64,000 nucleotides of DNA from Microbispora hainanensis (GCF_006874475.1 NZ_VIRM01000006.1:124001-188000), one strand, 5' to 3'. Shown: positions 49,614 to 58,200, counted from the first letter of the stretch. Notes: generated from the sequence alone by a model not told the origin. Program-made: numbers and translations.

Positions 49614-50564
49614 GTGACTCCAGACCCGCCCGGCCTCGACCTCACCCGCCTCGCCGAGCACCTCCATCGCGAGGGCCTGACCGAAGGACCGCTCACGGCG
49701 GAGCTGATCGTGGGCGGCAAGTCCAACCTGACGTACGTCGTCAGGGACGGCACGAGCACGTACGTCGTGCGGCGGCCGCCGCTCGGGCACGTCCTGGCGA
49801 CCGCGCACGACATGGGCCGTGAATATCGGGTCATGAGCGCGCTCCGGGACACCGGCGTCCCGGTGCCCCGCACCTACCACCTCTGCCGCGACTCCGAGGT
49901 CGTCGGCGCGCCCTTCTACGTCATGGAATACGTGGAGGGCGGGCAGCCCCAGCTCACCCCCGGCCTCGCCCACGGGCTGGTGGACGTGCTGGCCGCGCTG
50001 CACTCGATCACCCCAGAGAGCGTCGGCCTCGGCGACTTCGGCAGGCCGGACGGCTTCCTGGAGCGGCAGGTCGCCCGGTGGAAGCGGCAGCTCGACGCCT
50101 CGCGCAGCCGCGAGGTGCCCGGCATCGACGACCTCTACGAGCGGCTCGCCCGCGACGTGCCCGCCTCCGGCGCGCCGGCGATCGTGCACGGCGACTTCAA
50201 GCTGGGCAACACGCTCATCGCCGACGACGAGGTGCGGGCCGTGCTCGACTGGGAGATGTCCACGCTCGGCGACCCGCTCACCGACCTGGCGTTGTTCCTC
50301 CTCTATGGCGAGTTCGCCTCGCTCGACCGCGGCGCGGCCGGGGAGGCGCCGCCCGGCGCCGAGCTGAGCCTCCACTATGAGGAGGCGGCCGGCCGCGACC
50401 TGTCCCGGCTCGGCTGGTACGTCGGCCTCGCCTGCTTCAAGCTCGCGGTGATCGCCGAGGGCATCCATTTCCGATACACGAAGGGGCTCACGGTGGGGGA
50501 GGGCTTCGCCGAGGTCGGCGACCAGGTCGCCCCGATCGTCGCCCGCGGGCTGATGGAGGTCTGA
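49614..50564 (+). CDS. Aminoglycoside-phosphotransferase-like kinase, acyl-CoA dehydrogenase-associated
   Basis: 316-aa kinase-fold protein of the group found fused or adjacent to acyl-CoA dehydrogenases (ACAD10/11-like). 'LIVGGKSNLTYVVRDGTSTYVVRRPP' (nucleotide loop and Lys equivalent), catalytic 'IVHGDFKLGNTLI' (HGD...N), metal 'AVLDWEMSTLGDPLTDLA'. Probably phosphorylates a hydroxyacyl-CoA so that it can be eliminated and fed into beta-oxidation, as shown for ACAD10/11. GTG at 49614; the next gene's ATG overlaps its stop by one base (TGATG). Confidence 0.92.
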   Translation: MTPDPPGLDLTRLAEHLHREGLTEGPLTAELIVGGKSNLTYVVRDGTSTYVVRRPPLGHVLATAHDMGREYRVMSALRDTGVPVPRTYHLCRDSEVVGAPFYVMEYVEGGQPQLTPGLAHGLVDVLAALHSITPESVGLGDFGRPDGFLERQVARWKRQLDASRSREVPGIDDLYERLARDVPASGAPAIVHGDFKLGNTLIADDEVRAVLDWEMSTLGDPLTDLALFLLYGEFASLDRGAAGEAPPGAELSLHYEEAAGRDLSRLGWYVGLACFKLAVIAEGIHFRYTKGLTVGEGFAEVGDQVAPIVARGLMEV

Positions 50565-51784
50565 TGGACTTCGCGTTCGACGCGACCACGAACCGCTACC
50601 GCGACCGGCTGCTCGATTTCATGGACGAGTGCGTCTACCCGTCCGAGCACGCCTTCCACGAACAGGCGGCCGGAAGCGGCTGGAGCCCGCCGCCGATGCT
50701 GGAGGACCTCAAGGCCGAGGCCCGCTCGCGCGGCCTGTGGAACCTCTTCCTCCCGCCATCCGATGCCCGGGGCGAGCATGGCGCCGGACTGACCAACCTC
50801 CAGTACGCCCCGCTCGCGGAGATCATGGGCAGGTCGCCCGGCATCGCGCCGCCCGCGACCAACTGCGCCGCGCCCGACACCGGCAACATGGAGCTGCTGG
50901 CGGAGTTCGGCAGCGAGTGGCAGCGCAAGGAATACCTGGAGCCGCTGCTGGCCGGGGAGATCAGGTCGGCCTTCGCGATGACGGAGCCCGACGTCGCCTC
51001 CTCCGACGCGACGAACATCGCGACCTCCATCAGGAGGGACGGCGGGGAGTACGTCGTCAACGGGCGCAAGTGGTTCATCACCGGCGCGATGAACCCCAAC
51101 TGCAAGGTCTTCATCGTGATGGGCAAGACCGACCCCGAGGCGCCCAAGCACCGCCAGCAGAGCATGGTGCTCGTCCCGCGGGACACTCCCGGTCTCACCG
51201 TACGGCGCGGCATGACGGTCTTCGGCTACGACGACGCCGACCACGGCGGCCACGCCGAGGTGGTGTTCGAGGACGTACGGGTGCCGGTGGACAACCTCAT
51301 CGGCGAGGAGGGCGGCGGGTTCGCCATCGCCCAGGCGCGGCTCGGGCCGGGCCGCATCCACCACTGCATGCGGCTCATCGGCATGGCCGAGCGGGCGGTG
51401 GAGCTGATGTGCCGCCGGGTGCTTGAGCGCGAGGCGTTCGGCAAGCAGCTGGCCCGGCAGGGCGTGATCCAGGACTGGATCGCCGAGTCGCGGGTGCGCA
51501 TCGAGCAACTGCGCCTGCTGGTGCTGAAGACGGCCTGGCTGATGGACACGGTCGGCAACAAGGGCGCGCACACGGAGATCCAGGCCATCAAGATCGCCGG
51601 CCCGGCGACGGTGGAGTGGATCCTCGACAAGGCCATCCAGGCGCACGGCGCCGGCGGGATCAGCCAGGACTTCCCGCTGGCGGCGCTGTGGGCGGGCGCG
51701 CGGTCGCTGCGGTTCGCCGACGGCCCCGACGAGGTCCACAAGCGGTCGCTGGCCTATCGCGAGCTCAAGAAATACATGGGGTGA
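50564..51784 (+). CDS. Acyl-CoA dehydrogenase (ACAD11-like)
   Basis: 406-aa flavoenzyme. 'SAFAMTEPDVASSDATNIATSI' (FAD/substrate-binding strand), 'WFITGAMNPNCKVFIVMG', 'LGPGRIHHCMRLIGMAERAVELMCRR', 'IQAHGAGGISQDFPLAALW', ending in 'DEVHKRSLAYRELKKY'. The R-IHHCMR motif and operon partner match the ACAD10/11 group. Oxidises an acyl-CoA to the enoyl-CoA. Coupled to the kinase gene by a one-base stop/start overlap. Confidence 0.94.
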   Translation: MDFAFDATTNRYRDRLLDFMDECVYPSEHAFHEQAAGSGWSPPPMLEDLKAEARSRGLWNLFLPPSDARGEHGAGLTNLQYAPLAEIMGRSPGIAPPATNCAAPDTGNMELLAEFGSEWQRKEYLEPLLAGEIRSAFAMTEPDVASSDATNIATSIRRDGGEYVVNGRKWFITGAMNPNCKVFIVMGKTDPEAPKHRQQSMVLVPRDTPGLTVRRGMTVFGYDDADHGGHAEVVFEDVRVPVDNLIGEEGGGFAIAQARLGPGRIHHCMRLIGMAERAVELMCRRVLEREAFGKQLARQGVIQDWIAESRVRIEQLRLLVLKTAWLMDTVGNKGAHTEIQAIKIAGPATVEWILDKAIQAHGAGGISQDFPLAALWAGARSLRFADGPDEVHKRSLAYRELKKYMG

Positions 51785-51790
51785 TATTTC

Positions 51791-52963
51791 GTGGCATGGG
51801 ATGAGGCGTCGGTCGCCGAGCGCGCCAGAGCCTTCCTCGCGGAGCACGACCCGGCGGCCATGGACCGCCTGGAGTTCCTGCGCGCCCGGTTCGACGCCGG
51901 GCTCGCCTGGGTGCACTTCCCGGAGGGCCTCGGCGGGCTCGGCGCGCCCAGGGAACTGCAGGCCGTCGCTGAGCGGGAGCTGAAGGGCACGCCCGACAAC
52001 CGGCCGGGCCGGATCGGCATCGGCCTCGGCATGGCCGCCCCGACGATCCTCGCCTTCGGCACCGAGGAGCAGAAGAAGCGCTTCCTGCGGCCGCTGTGGA
52101 CGGGCGAGGAGGTGTGGTGCCAGCTGTTCAGCGAGCCCGGGGCCGGCTCCGACCTCGCCACGCTGGCCACCCGGGCCGTACGCGAGGGCGACGAGTGGGT
52201 GGTGGACGGCCAGAAGGTGTGGACGTCGAGCGCGCACACCGCGCGCTGGGCCATCCTCGTGGCCCGCACCGACCCCGGCGTGCCCAAACACCGCGGGCTG
52301 ACCTACTTCGTGTGCGACATGCACGCCCCCGGCGTCGAGGTGCGCCCGCTGCGCCAGATCACCGGTGAGGCCGAGTTCAACGAGGTCTTCCTCACCGGCG
52401 TGCGGCTGCCCGACGCGCTGCGGCTGGGCGAGGTGGGCGACGGCTGGCGGGTCGCGCAGACCACCCTCATGAACGAGCGGGTCGCCATCGGCGGCACGCC
52501 GACCCGGCGCACGATGATGGGCGTCGTCGCCGAGACCTGGCGTTCCCGGCCCGAGCTGCGCACCCACGACCTGCACCAGCGGCTGCTCAAGCTCTGGGTC
52601 GATGCCGAGGTCATGCGGCTGACCGCCGTACGGCTGCGCGAGCAGCTCGCCGCCGGGCATCCGGGGCCGGAGGGATCGGGCATGAAGCTGGCCTTCGCCC
52701 GGCTGCACCAGGAGCTGTCGGGCCTGGAGGTCGAGCTGCTCCGCGAGGACGGCCTGGCCTACGACGACTGGACGTTCCGCCGCCCCGGCACGGTCGACTT
52801 CGTCGGCCGCGAGGCGGGCTACCGCTACCTGCGCGCCAAGGGCAACTCGATCGAGGGCGGCACCTCAGAGATCCTGCGCAACATCATCGCCGAACGCGTC
52901 CTCGGCCTGCCCTCCGAGCCGCGCACCGACAAGGACGTCGCCTGGAAGGACCTCCCCCGATGA
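51791..52963 (+). CDS. Acyl-CoA dehydrogenase
   Basis: 390-aa ACAD with 'WCQLFSEPGAGSDLATLATRAVREGDEWVVDGQKVWTSSAH', typical of the FadE/pimeloyl-CoA-dehydrogenase-large-subunit-like group, and C-terminal 'KGNSIEGGTSEILRNIIAERVLGLP', which includes the FAD-contacting region. GTG at 51791, 6 bp after the previous stop and with no obvious ribosome binding site, so probably reinitiation. Pairs with the following gene, which starts inside its stop; such ACAD pairs often form alpha2beta2 heterotetramers. Confidence 0.93.
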   Translation: MAWDEASVAERARAFLAEHDPAAMDRLEFLRARFDAGLAWVHFPEGLGGLGAPRELQAVAERELKGTPDNRPGRIGIGLGMAAPTILAFGTEEQKKRFLRPLWTGEEVWCQLFSEPGAGSDLATLATRAVREGDEWVVDGQKVWTSSAHTARWAILVARTDPGVPKHRGLTYFVCDMHAPGVEVRPLRQITGEAEFNEVFLTGVRLPDALRLGEVGDGWRVAQTTLMNERVAIGGTPTRRTMMGVVAETWRSRPELRTHDLHQRLLKLWVDAEVMRLTAVRLREQLAAGHPGPEGSGMKLAFARLHQELSGLEVELLREDGLAYDDWTFRRPGTVDFVGREAGYRYLRAKGNSIEGGTSEILRNIIAERVLGLPSEPRTDKDVAWKDLPR

Positions 52964-54129
52964 CGCTGCTGTACACGGAGGTCGAGGAGGAGCTGCGGGC
53001 CGCCGTCCGCGACCTGCTCACCGACACCTGCCCGCCGTCCGCCGTGCTCGACCGGGCCGGCTCGGCCGCCGCGGGCGGCACGCCGCACGACGCGGGGCTG
53101 TGGAAGGCGCTGGCCCGTGACATCGGCGCGGCCGGGCTGCTGATCCCCGAGGAGCTCGGCGGCGCGGGCGCCTCGACGCGGGAAGTCGCCGTCGTGCTCG
53201 AAGAGCTGGGCCGGGCCGTGGCTCCGGTGCCGTTCCTCGGCAGCGCCGTCCTCGCCACCCAGGCCCTGCTGGTGGCGGGGGGAGAGGTGGCCGGCGAGCT
53301 GCTGGGACGCCTGGCCGCCGGGGAGGCGACCGCCGCGCTCGCGGTGTCGTTCGCCGCCTCGCCGTACGCGCCCCCGGCCCCGGTGGCGACCCTCGGCGAG
53401 GACGGAACGGTGACCGGCACGGTCACGGGGGTGATCGGCGCGGAGGCCGCCGACGTCCTGCTCGTGCCGGTGCGGCTCGCGCAGGGCGTGGGGCTGTGCG
53501 CGGTCGAGACGTCGCCCACCATCCAGGGGAGCGTCGAGGGGGCCGTGCGGGTGACGACGGTCACCTCGCTCGACCTGACCCGGCCCATCGCGACCGTCGA
53601 GTTCGCGTCGGCGCCGGCGCGGATCGTCGCGAGGGCCGAAGGGCTGGAGCTGCCGTGGGTGTGGGAGGCTTTGGCGCGCGGCGCCGGCCTGCTCGCCTCC
53701 GAACAGCTCGGCGTCGCCGAGTGGTGCCTCACCACGACGGTCGCGTACGTGAAGGAGCGCCGGCAGTTCGCCCGGCCCGTGGGGTCGTTCCAGGCGGTCA
53801 AGCACCGGCTGGCCGACCTGTGGCTGGAGGTCGTGGGGGCCAGGGCGGCGGCCCGCAACGCGGCGGCCCTGCTGGCGGAGGCGCCCGCCGCGGGACCGCT
53901 CGGCGACGAGGCGGCGGTGGCCGTCGCGGTGGCGCAGGCCCACTGCGGGGCGGTGGCGGTGCACGCCGCCGAGGAGTGCGTGCAGCTCCACGGCGGCATC
54001 GGGATGACCTGGGAGCACCCCGCACACCTCTACCTCAAGCGGGCCAAGGCCGATCAGATTGCGCTGGGCACGCCGGGCGACCACCGCGACGCGCTCGCCG
54101 GTCCGGCCGACCTTCCGGCGCCCATGTGA
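52960..54129 (+). CDS. Acyl-CoA dehydrogenase, small-subunit type
   Basis: 389-aa divergent ACAD. N- and C-terminal helical domains are clear ('LWKALARDIGAAGLLIPEELGGAGASTREVAVVLEELGRA', 'YVKERRQFARPVGSFQAVKHRLADLW', 'AEECVQLHGGIGMTWEHPAHLYLKRAKAD'), but the middle FAD strand motif is weak, as in non-catalytic partners of heteromeric ACADs. The ATG at 52960 overlaps the preceding stop (ATGA). Last gene of the operon, 19 bp from the convergent TetR gene. Confidence 0.92.
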   Translation: MTLLYTEVEEELRAAVRDLLTDTCPPSAVLDRAGSAAAGGTPHDAGLWKALARDIGAAGLLIPEELGGAGASTREVAVVLEELGRAVAPVPFLGSAVLATQALLVAGGEVAGELLGRLAAGEATAALAVSFAASPYAPPAPVATLGEDGTVTGTVTGVIGAEAADVLLVPVRLAQGVGLCAVETSPTIQGSVEGAVRVTTVTSLDLTRPIATVEFASAPARIVARAEGLELPWVWEALARGAGLLASEQLGVAEWCLTTTVAYVKERRQFARPVGSFQAVKHRLADLWLEVVGARAAARNAAALLAEAPAAGPLGDEAAVAVAVAQAHCGAVAVHAAEECVQLHGGIGMTWEHPAHLYLKRAKADQIALGTPGDHRDALAGPADLPAPM

Positions 54130-54148
54130 GCTGTGTTTCCGGGCGTGA

Positions 54149-54760
54149 TCAGGGGCGCAGCGAGTTGAGGAGGAGGTCGGCGAAGTGGCGGCCGACCTCC
54201 TGGCCGGTCAGCGGGCCGTCCGGGTGATACCAGGTGCCGAGGTGGTGGACCGAGCCGAAGAAGAAGTCGACCACCATCTCGGCGGGGATGTCGTCGCGGA
54301 AGACGCCGTCGCGCTGCCCCTCGACGACGAGGTCGCGGAACCGCTCGTGGTAGCGCCGCCGCTCGGCCCGCACGCTCTTGTACGTCTCCGGTGCGAGCTG
54401 GTGCATCGACCTGAAGAAGATCTTGGAGTCGTCGAGGTTGTCGACCGTGGTCACCACCACGTCCATCGCGGCGGCGTGCAGCCGCTCGGCCACCGGGCCC
54501 TCCGCGTCGGCGAACCGGTTGAGGCGCTCCATCTGCAGGCGCAGCACCCGGGCGTAGATCTCGTGGAGCAGGTCGTCCTTGGAGTCGAAGTAGTGGTACA
54601 TGGCGCCCTTGGTGACGCCGGCCGCCGCGACGATCTCCTGCACCGACGTGCTCTCGAAACCCCGCTGGGCGAACAGCCGGGTGGCCTCGGCGAGCAGGCG
54701 CTGCCGTACCGGCTCCTCCAGGGACCCGTTCGCGCGGTCCCCCGTTACGCGGCGGGCCAT
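54149..54760 (-). CDS. TetR family regulator of the acyl-CoA dehydrogenase operon
   Basis: 203-aa repressor: 'ESTSVQEIVAAAGVTKGAMYHYFDSKDDLLHEIYARVLRLQMERL' (DNA-binding domain, about 40-85), then a ligand domain with 'IFFRSMHQLAPETYKSVRAERRRYHERF', typical of TetR_C_33/KstR2- and FadR-type acyl-CoA regulators. The ATG at 54760 has AAGGAGG. A dyad 30 bp upstream (54791-54806) is nearly identical to the one before the APH-ACAD operon, so this protein very likely represses both and is released by an acyl-CoA. Confidence 0.93.
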   Translation of the reverse strand: MARRVTGDRANGSLEEPVRQRLLAEATRLFAQRGFESTSVQEIVAAAGVTKGAMYHYFDSKDDLLHEIYARVLRLQMERLNRFADAEGPVAERLHAAAMDVVVTTVDNLDDSKIFFRSMHQLAPETYKSVRAERRRYHERFRDLVVEGQRDGVFRDDIPAEMVVDFFFGSVHHLGTWYHPDGPLTGQEVGRHFADLLLNSLRP

Positions 54761-54790
54761 TGCCGACCTCCTTCGTCTCTCGGTCAAGCA

Positions 54791-54806
54791 TACCGACTGG
54801 TCGGTC
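54791..54806 (-). promoter_or_regulatory. TetR operator, matching the one at 49588
   Basis: TACCGACTGGTCGGTC; differs from the operon site in two of 16 positions. Located 30 bp upstream of the TetR start codon. Confidence 0.75.
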
Positions 54807-54913
54807 AAGTGGCGGCACTGGCGTAACTGCGCTACTTCCCTCACCTTAGGAGGGTTGGGATTCCCGCTCGGGTATCCCGGAGAAAGCCGCATGCCTAGTG
54901 TGGGGGGTTTCGC

Positions 54914-55681
54914 GTGCCCAGTGGGTCCATTTACGTCCCGAAGGATGAGAAGTTCACGGGCGCATCGCCGCAGAATCTGTACGAGACGTTCTGGTTCGCC
55001 GGGCGCAAGAACCGCATCCGGCTGCGGGCCGCCGTCGCCTTCGCGGGGTTCGTCATCGGCAACCTGATGGGCCCGCGGTTCGGGCTGAACATGTTCGCCG
55101 CCGGTGTCGGCCTGGGCGTCCTCGCGGGCGGCACCGATCTGTTCATCGCCTGGCGCCTGCACGAGCGTACGGCCGTGTGGCGGGGCAAGCGCCGCGGCGA
55201 GGTGCGTACGGGACGGCTGCTGCGGTTCGCGCTGCGCCGGCACGGTTATCGGGTGATGGACGGCCGGGCCGTGCCCGGCGAGGCGTCGATCGACCACCTC
55301 GTCATCGGGCCGGGCGGCATCTGGATCGTGGACAACGAGGCGTGGTCGCCCGACACCCTGATCGCGCGCTACGGCGAGCGGCTGTTCTTCGACGAGAAGT
55401 TCGGCACCTCGGTCGCGAAGGGGCTCATCTCCGCCGCCGGGTCGTTGGCCGCGCTGCTGACCAAGGAGACCGGCATCGAGGTCTCCATCGACCCGGTGCT
55501 CGCCGTGCACGGCGGGAAGATCAAGGCCAGGGGCGGCGTGCTGCACGGAGAGGGCCTGACTGTGGCCTACCCGGGCAGGGTGGCTCGCTGGATCCGCGCG
55601 CACGGGTCCGAGAGGTTCACCGAGGAGCAGATCGAACTGCTGGCCCGTACGGCGGCACGTATCCTGCGCCGCATGAGCTGA
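54914..55681 (+). CDS. Membrane protein with NERD (nuclease-related) domain, altered active site
   Basis: 255-aa protein: two adjacent membrane helices (about 37-57 and 58-80), then a NERD-like domain (about 95-200: 'GEVRTGRLLRFALRRHGYRVMDG', 'ASIDHLVIGPGGIWIVDNEAW'). Asp127 fits the metal-binding Asp, but where NERD/PD-(D/E)xK proteins have D-x-K the sequence reads Asp140-Asn141-Glu142, so the lysine is missing and cleavage is doubtful. GTG at 54914 after a G-rich stretch. It ends in a 14-bp duplication carrying the stop. Confidence 0.78.
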   Translation: MPSGSIYVPKDEKFTGASPQNLYETFWFAGRKNRIRLRAAVAFAGFVIGNLMGPRFGLNMFAAGVGLGVLAGGTDLFIAWRLHERTAVWRGKRRGEVRTGRLLRFALRRHGYRVMDGRAVPGEASIDHLVIGPGGIWIVDNEAWSPDTLIARYGERLFFDEKFGTSVAKGLISAAGSLAALLTKETGIEVSIDPVLAVHGGKIKARGGVLHGEGLTVAYPGRVARWIRAHGSERFTEEQIELLARTAARILRRMS

Positions 55682-55700
55682 GCCGCATGAGCTGAGCTGA
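55668..55700. repeat. 14-bp duplication containing the NERD gene stop codon
   Basis: GCCGCATGAGCTGA at 55668-55681 and 55682-55695, then GCTGA. The first copy ends with the gene's TGA; TGA triplets at 55688, 55693 and 55698 close all three frames within 20 bp. Confidence 0.9.
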
Positions 55701-55743
55701 GCGGCCCGCGGCCGTGTCGATTCGGGCGAAGGGAATCGACTCC

Positions 55744-55847
55744 GGCCGGCGTCTCTCAGGCCGGCGTCTGTCAGGCCGGCGTCTGTCAGGCCGGCGTCTG
55801 TCAGGCCGTGTCTCTCAGGCCGGCGTCTGTCAGGCCAGTGTCTCGAC
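55744..55847. repeat. 15-bp tandem repeat at the 3' end of the VWA gene
   Basis: About seven units of GGCCGGCGTCTGTCA (one 14-bp variant at 55804-55817). On the minus strand each full unit begins with TGA; the VWA gene's stop (55830-55832) is in the sixth unit, the seventh is coding and degenerate, and the rest lie downstream. Confidence 0.93.
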
Positions 55848-57185
55848 GAACGCGGCGAGCTGGGCGACGTTGCGGCACTCGTGCATGGGCACGACCGAGC
55901 CGTACGCCGTGGCGAGGGAGTCCCCGGTGTCCCACTGGGCCCGGGGCTCGGGGTTGAGCCAGTAGGCGTGCCTGGCCTGCCCGGCCAGCCGCTTCAACGT
56001 GCCCAGCGCGGGGACCTGATAGTTGGACCTGGCGTCGCCCAGGATCAGCAGCGACGTCCGGGGGCCCACGGCGTCGGGGAAGCGTTCGGCGAAGCGCTCG
56101 AAGACATGGCCATAGTCGGTGCGGCCGAACCTGACGATGTCGGCCTCGTCGGTGAGGCGGCCGATGGCGTCCAGCACGTCCGCGCCCGGGGCGAACAGGT
56201 CCGTGATCTCGTCCACGGTGTCCACGAACGCGAACGCCCGCACCTTGGTGAACTGCTCCCGGAGCGCGAACGTCAGCAACAGCGTGAAGTGCGAGAACGT
56301 GGAGACCGAGTCGCTGGCGTCGCACAACACGACCAGCTCGGGCCGGTGGGGGCGGGGCGGGCGCAGATGCGTGGTGAGCGGCACTCCACCCGTGGACAGC
56401 GAGGCCCGCACCGTGCGCCGGAAGTCGAGCCGCCCGCGCCGCCCCCGCTTCTGCCTGATCGACAGCCGCGTGGCCAGGCGGCGGGCGAGGGGATAGACCT
56501 CCCGGCGCAGCCGGGCCAGCTCCTCCTTGGTCGCGCGCAGGAAGTCGACCCGGTCGATCGGCGGCCGCACCGTAGACCTGGCGATCTTCTCGACGCCCGA
56601 CTCCTCGGCGATCCTGCGGCGTATGTCGGAGGCGACCGCGTCGGTGAACGCTTCAATGGTCCGCGAGATGTGCCGCCGGGCGACCTTCTCCGGCAGGCCG
56701 CCGCGCTCGTCGAGCATGGCCGCCAGCATCCGGGCCACCAGCGTCTCCGGCGACAGCGCGCGCAGCACCGGGAAGGAGAACCACGACTGCCTGCCGGGGG
56801 CCGCCTGGACCTGCCCGAACCGTCCGGCCATCGCCCGCGCGAACTCCCGGAAGGCGGGGTCGGCCGGATCGCCCATCAGCAGCTCCGCCAGCCGCTCGCG
56901 CAGCTCCGGCAGCGCGGCGTCGCCGGGGATGTCCGCGCTCGCGGCCGGACCGGTCACCGGCGGGAACCACAGGTCGAAGAGCAGGTCGAACCCCGGCCGG
57001 TGGGCGGGCCGCTTCACCAGCGTCGCGGCGTACGCCTCACGCAGCGTCTCCCGCTCGGCCAGGTCGATGACCATGAGCGCGTGGGCCGCGTCCAGGCCCT
57101 CGGCCGGGGAGACCGGCAGCCCGGCCTCCCGCAGCGCGTGGACGAACCCCACGTGCCGGTCCACGAGGGACGCCGGAGCCGTCAT
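55830..57185 (-). CDS. VWA domain protein, CoxE-like
   Basis: 451-aa protein with an N-terminal helical region and a C-terminal von Willebrand A domain; MIDAS-like D-x-S-x-S in 'LCDASDSVSTFSHF' and 'LLILGDARSNY'. CoxE-like VWA proteins work with a MoxR-type AAA ATPase to insert metals or remodel enzymes; here the ATPase gene is directly upstream, overlapping by 4 bp (ATGA), so the two form one machine. The client is unknown: no carbon monoxide dehydrogenase-type genes are nearby. ATG at 57185. Confidence 0.92.
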   Translation of the reverse strand: MTAPASLVDRHVGFVHALREAGLPVSPAEGLDAAHALMVIDLAERETLREAYAATLVKRPAHRPGFDLLFDLWFPPVTGPAASADIPGDAALPELRERLAELLMGDPADPAFREFARAMAGRFGQVQAAPGRQSWFSFPVLRALSPETLVARMLAAMLDERGGLPEKVARRHISRTIEAFTDAVASDIRRRIAEESGVEKIARSTVRPPIDRVDFLRATKEELARLRREVYPLARRLATRLSIRQKRGRRGRLDFRRTVRASLSTGGVPLTTHLRPPRPHRPELVVLCDASDSVSTFSHFTLLLTFALREQFTKVRAFAFVDTVDEITDLFAPGADVLDAIGRLTDEADIVRFGRTDYGHVFERFAERFPDAVGPRTSLLILGDARSNYQVPALGTLKRLAGQARHAYWLNPEPRAQWDTGDSLATAYGSVVPMHECRNVAQLAAFVETLA

Positions 57186-58030
57186 GACCGGGACGGCAGG
57201 CCGAGCTCCTTGGCGGCCCGCACCTGGTCGGAGTTGTGCTTGAGCACCACGCCCAGCGTCGCGCCGATCAGCGCCTCGTCCAGCTCGGTGCGGCCCAGCG
57301 CGAGCAGGGTGTGCGCCCAGTCGACGGTCTCCGCGATCGACGGCGACTTCTTCAGCTCCAGCCCCCGCAGCGTGGCCACCGTACGGGCGAGCTGGTCGGC
57401 GATGCTCGCGGGCAGGCCGGGGATCTGCGCGAGCAGGATGTCGCGCTCCCGTTCCGGGGTGGGGTAGTCGAGGTGGAGATAGAGGCAGCGCCGCTTGAGC
57501 GCCTCCGACAGCTCGCGGGTCGCGTTCGAGGTCAGCACGACGTACGGCCGGCGTGCGGCGGTGATCGTGCCCAGCTCGGGGATCGTGATCTGATAGTCGG
57601 ACAGGATCTCCAGCAGCAGCCCCTCGACCTCGACGTCGGCCTTGTCGGTCTCGTCGATGAGCAGCACCGTGGGCTCCTCGCTCCTGATCGCCCTCAGGAG
57701 GGGGCGTTCGAGCAGGAACTCCTCGGAGAAGATGTCGTCCCAGGCGCCGTCGTCGGCCTGGATGCGCAGCAGCTGCTTCTTGTAGTTCCACTCGTAGAGC
57801 GCCCGCGCCTCGTCCAGGCCCTCGTAGCACTGCAGGCGGATGAGCCGGGCGCCGGTGGCCTGCGCCACGGCCTTGGCGAGCTGGGTCTTGCCCACCCCCG
57901 CCGGTCCCTCGGCCAGCAGTGGCTTGCCCAGCGCTCCGGCCAGGAACACCGATGTCGCGATGCCGTCGTCGGCAAGGTAGCCGACGGCCGCCAGCCGCCC
58001 CCGGACCTCGTCAGGCGAGGCGAACCACAT
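57182..58030 (-). CDS. MoxR-family AAA ATPase
   Basis: 282-aa AAA+ chaperone ATPase. Walker A 'AEGPAGVGKTQLAKAVA' (about 41-57), Walker B 'TVLLIDETDKADVEVEGLLLEIL', sensor-like 'PYVVLTSNATRELSEALKRRCLYL' with arginine finger region. ATG at 58030 with GGGAG 6 bases upstream (a TTG at 58042 is less likely). Coupled to the CoxE-like VWA gene; together they probably activate a metal-containing or multi-subunit enzyme encoded elsewhere. Confidence 0.93.
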   Translation of the reverse strand: MWFASPDEVRGRLAAVGYLADDGIATSVFLAGALGKPLLAEGPAGVGKTQLAKAVAQATGARLIRLQCYEGLDEARALYEWNYKKQLLRIQADDGAWDDIFSEEFLLERPLLRAIRSEEPTVLLIDETDKADVEVEGLLLEILSDYQITIPELGTITAARRPYVVLTSNATRELSEALKRRCLYLHLDYPTPERERDILLAQIPGLPASIADQLARTVATLRGLELKKSPSIAETVDWAHTLLALGRTELDEALIGATLGVVLKHNSDQVRAAKELGLPSRS

Positions 58031-58118
58031 GTGCGCTCCCAACCGCTGAACCGAATGTTGTTCTACTCTAACCGGATTTTGTCTGATCTGGCCGCTGCGG
58101 TAACCTCTAAGAGCTTTC

Positions 58119-58195
58119 GCGCCGCTAGCTCAGTTGGTTAGAGCAGCTGACTCTTAATCAGCGGGTCCGGGGTTCGAGTCCCTGGCGGCGCACCA
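58119..58195 (+). tRNA. tRNA-Lys (anticodon CUU), CCA encoded
   Basis: Complete cloverleaf: acceptor GCGCCGC/GCGGCGC (7 bp), D-arm GCTC/GAGC, anticodon stem GCTGA/TCAGC with loop CTCTTAA (anticodon CTT at 58153-58155), T-arm with GGTTCGAGT, discriminator A at 58192 followed by encoded CCA. A clear terminator follows 5 bp later. Confidence 0.97.
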
Positions 58196-58200
58196 GCAGG

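Noticed and set aside
58119-58195. tRNA-Lys as an integration site for a mobile element
   Set aside because: No integrase, no second copy of the tRNA 3' end in the window, and the flanking genes look ordinary.
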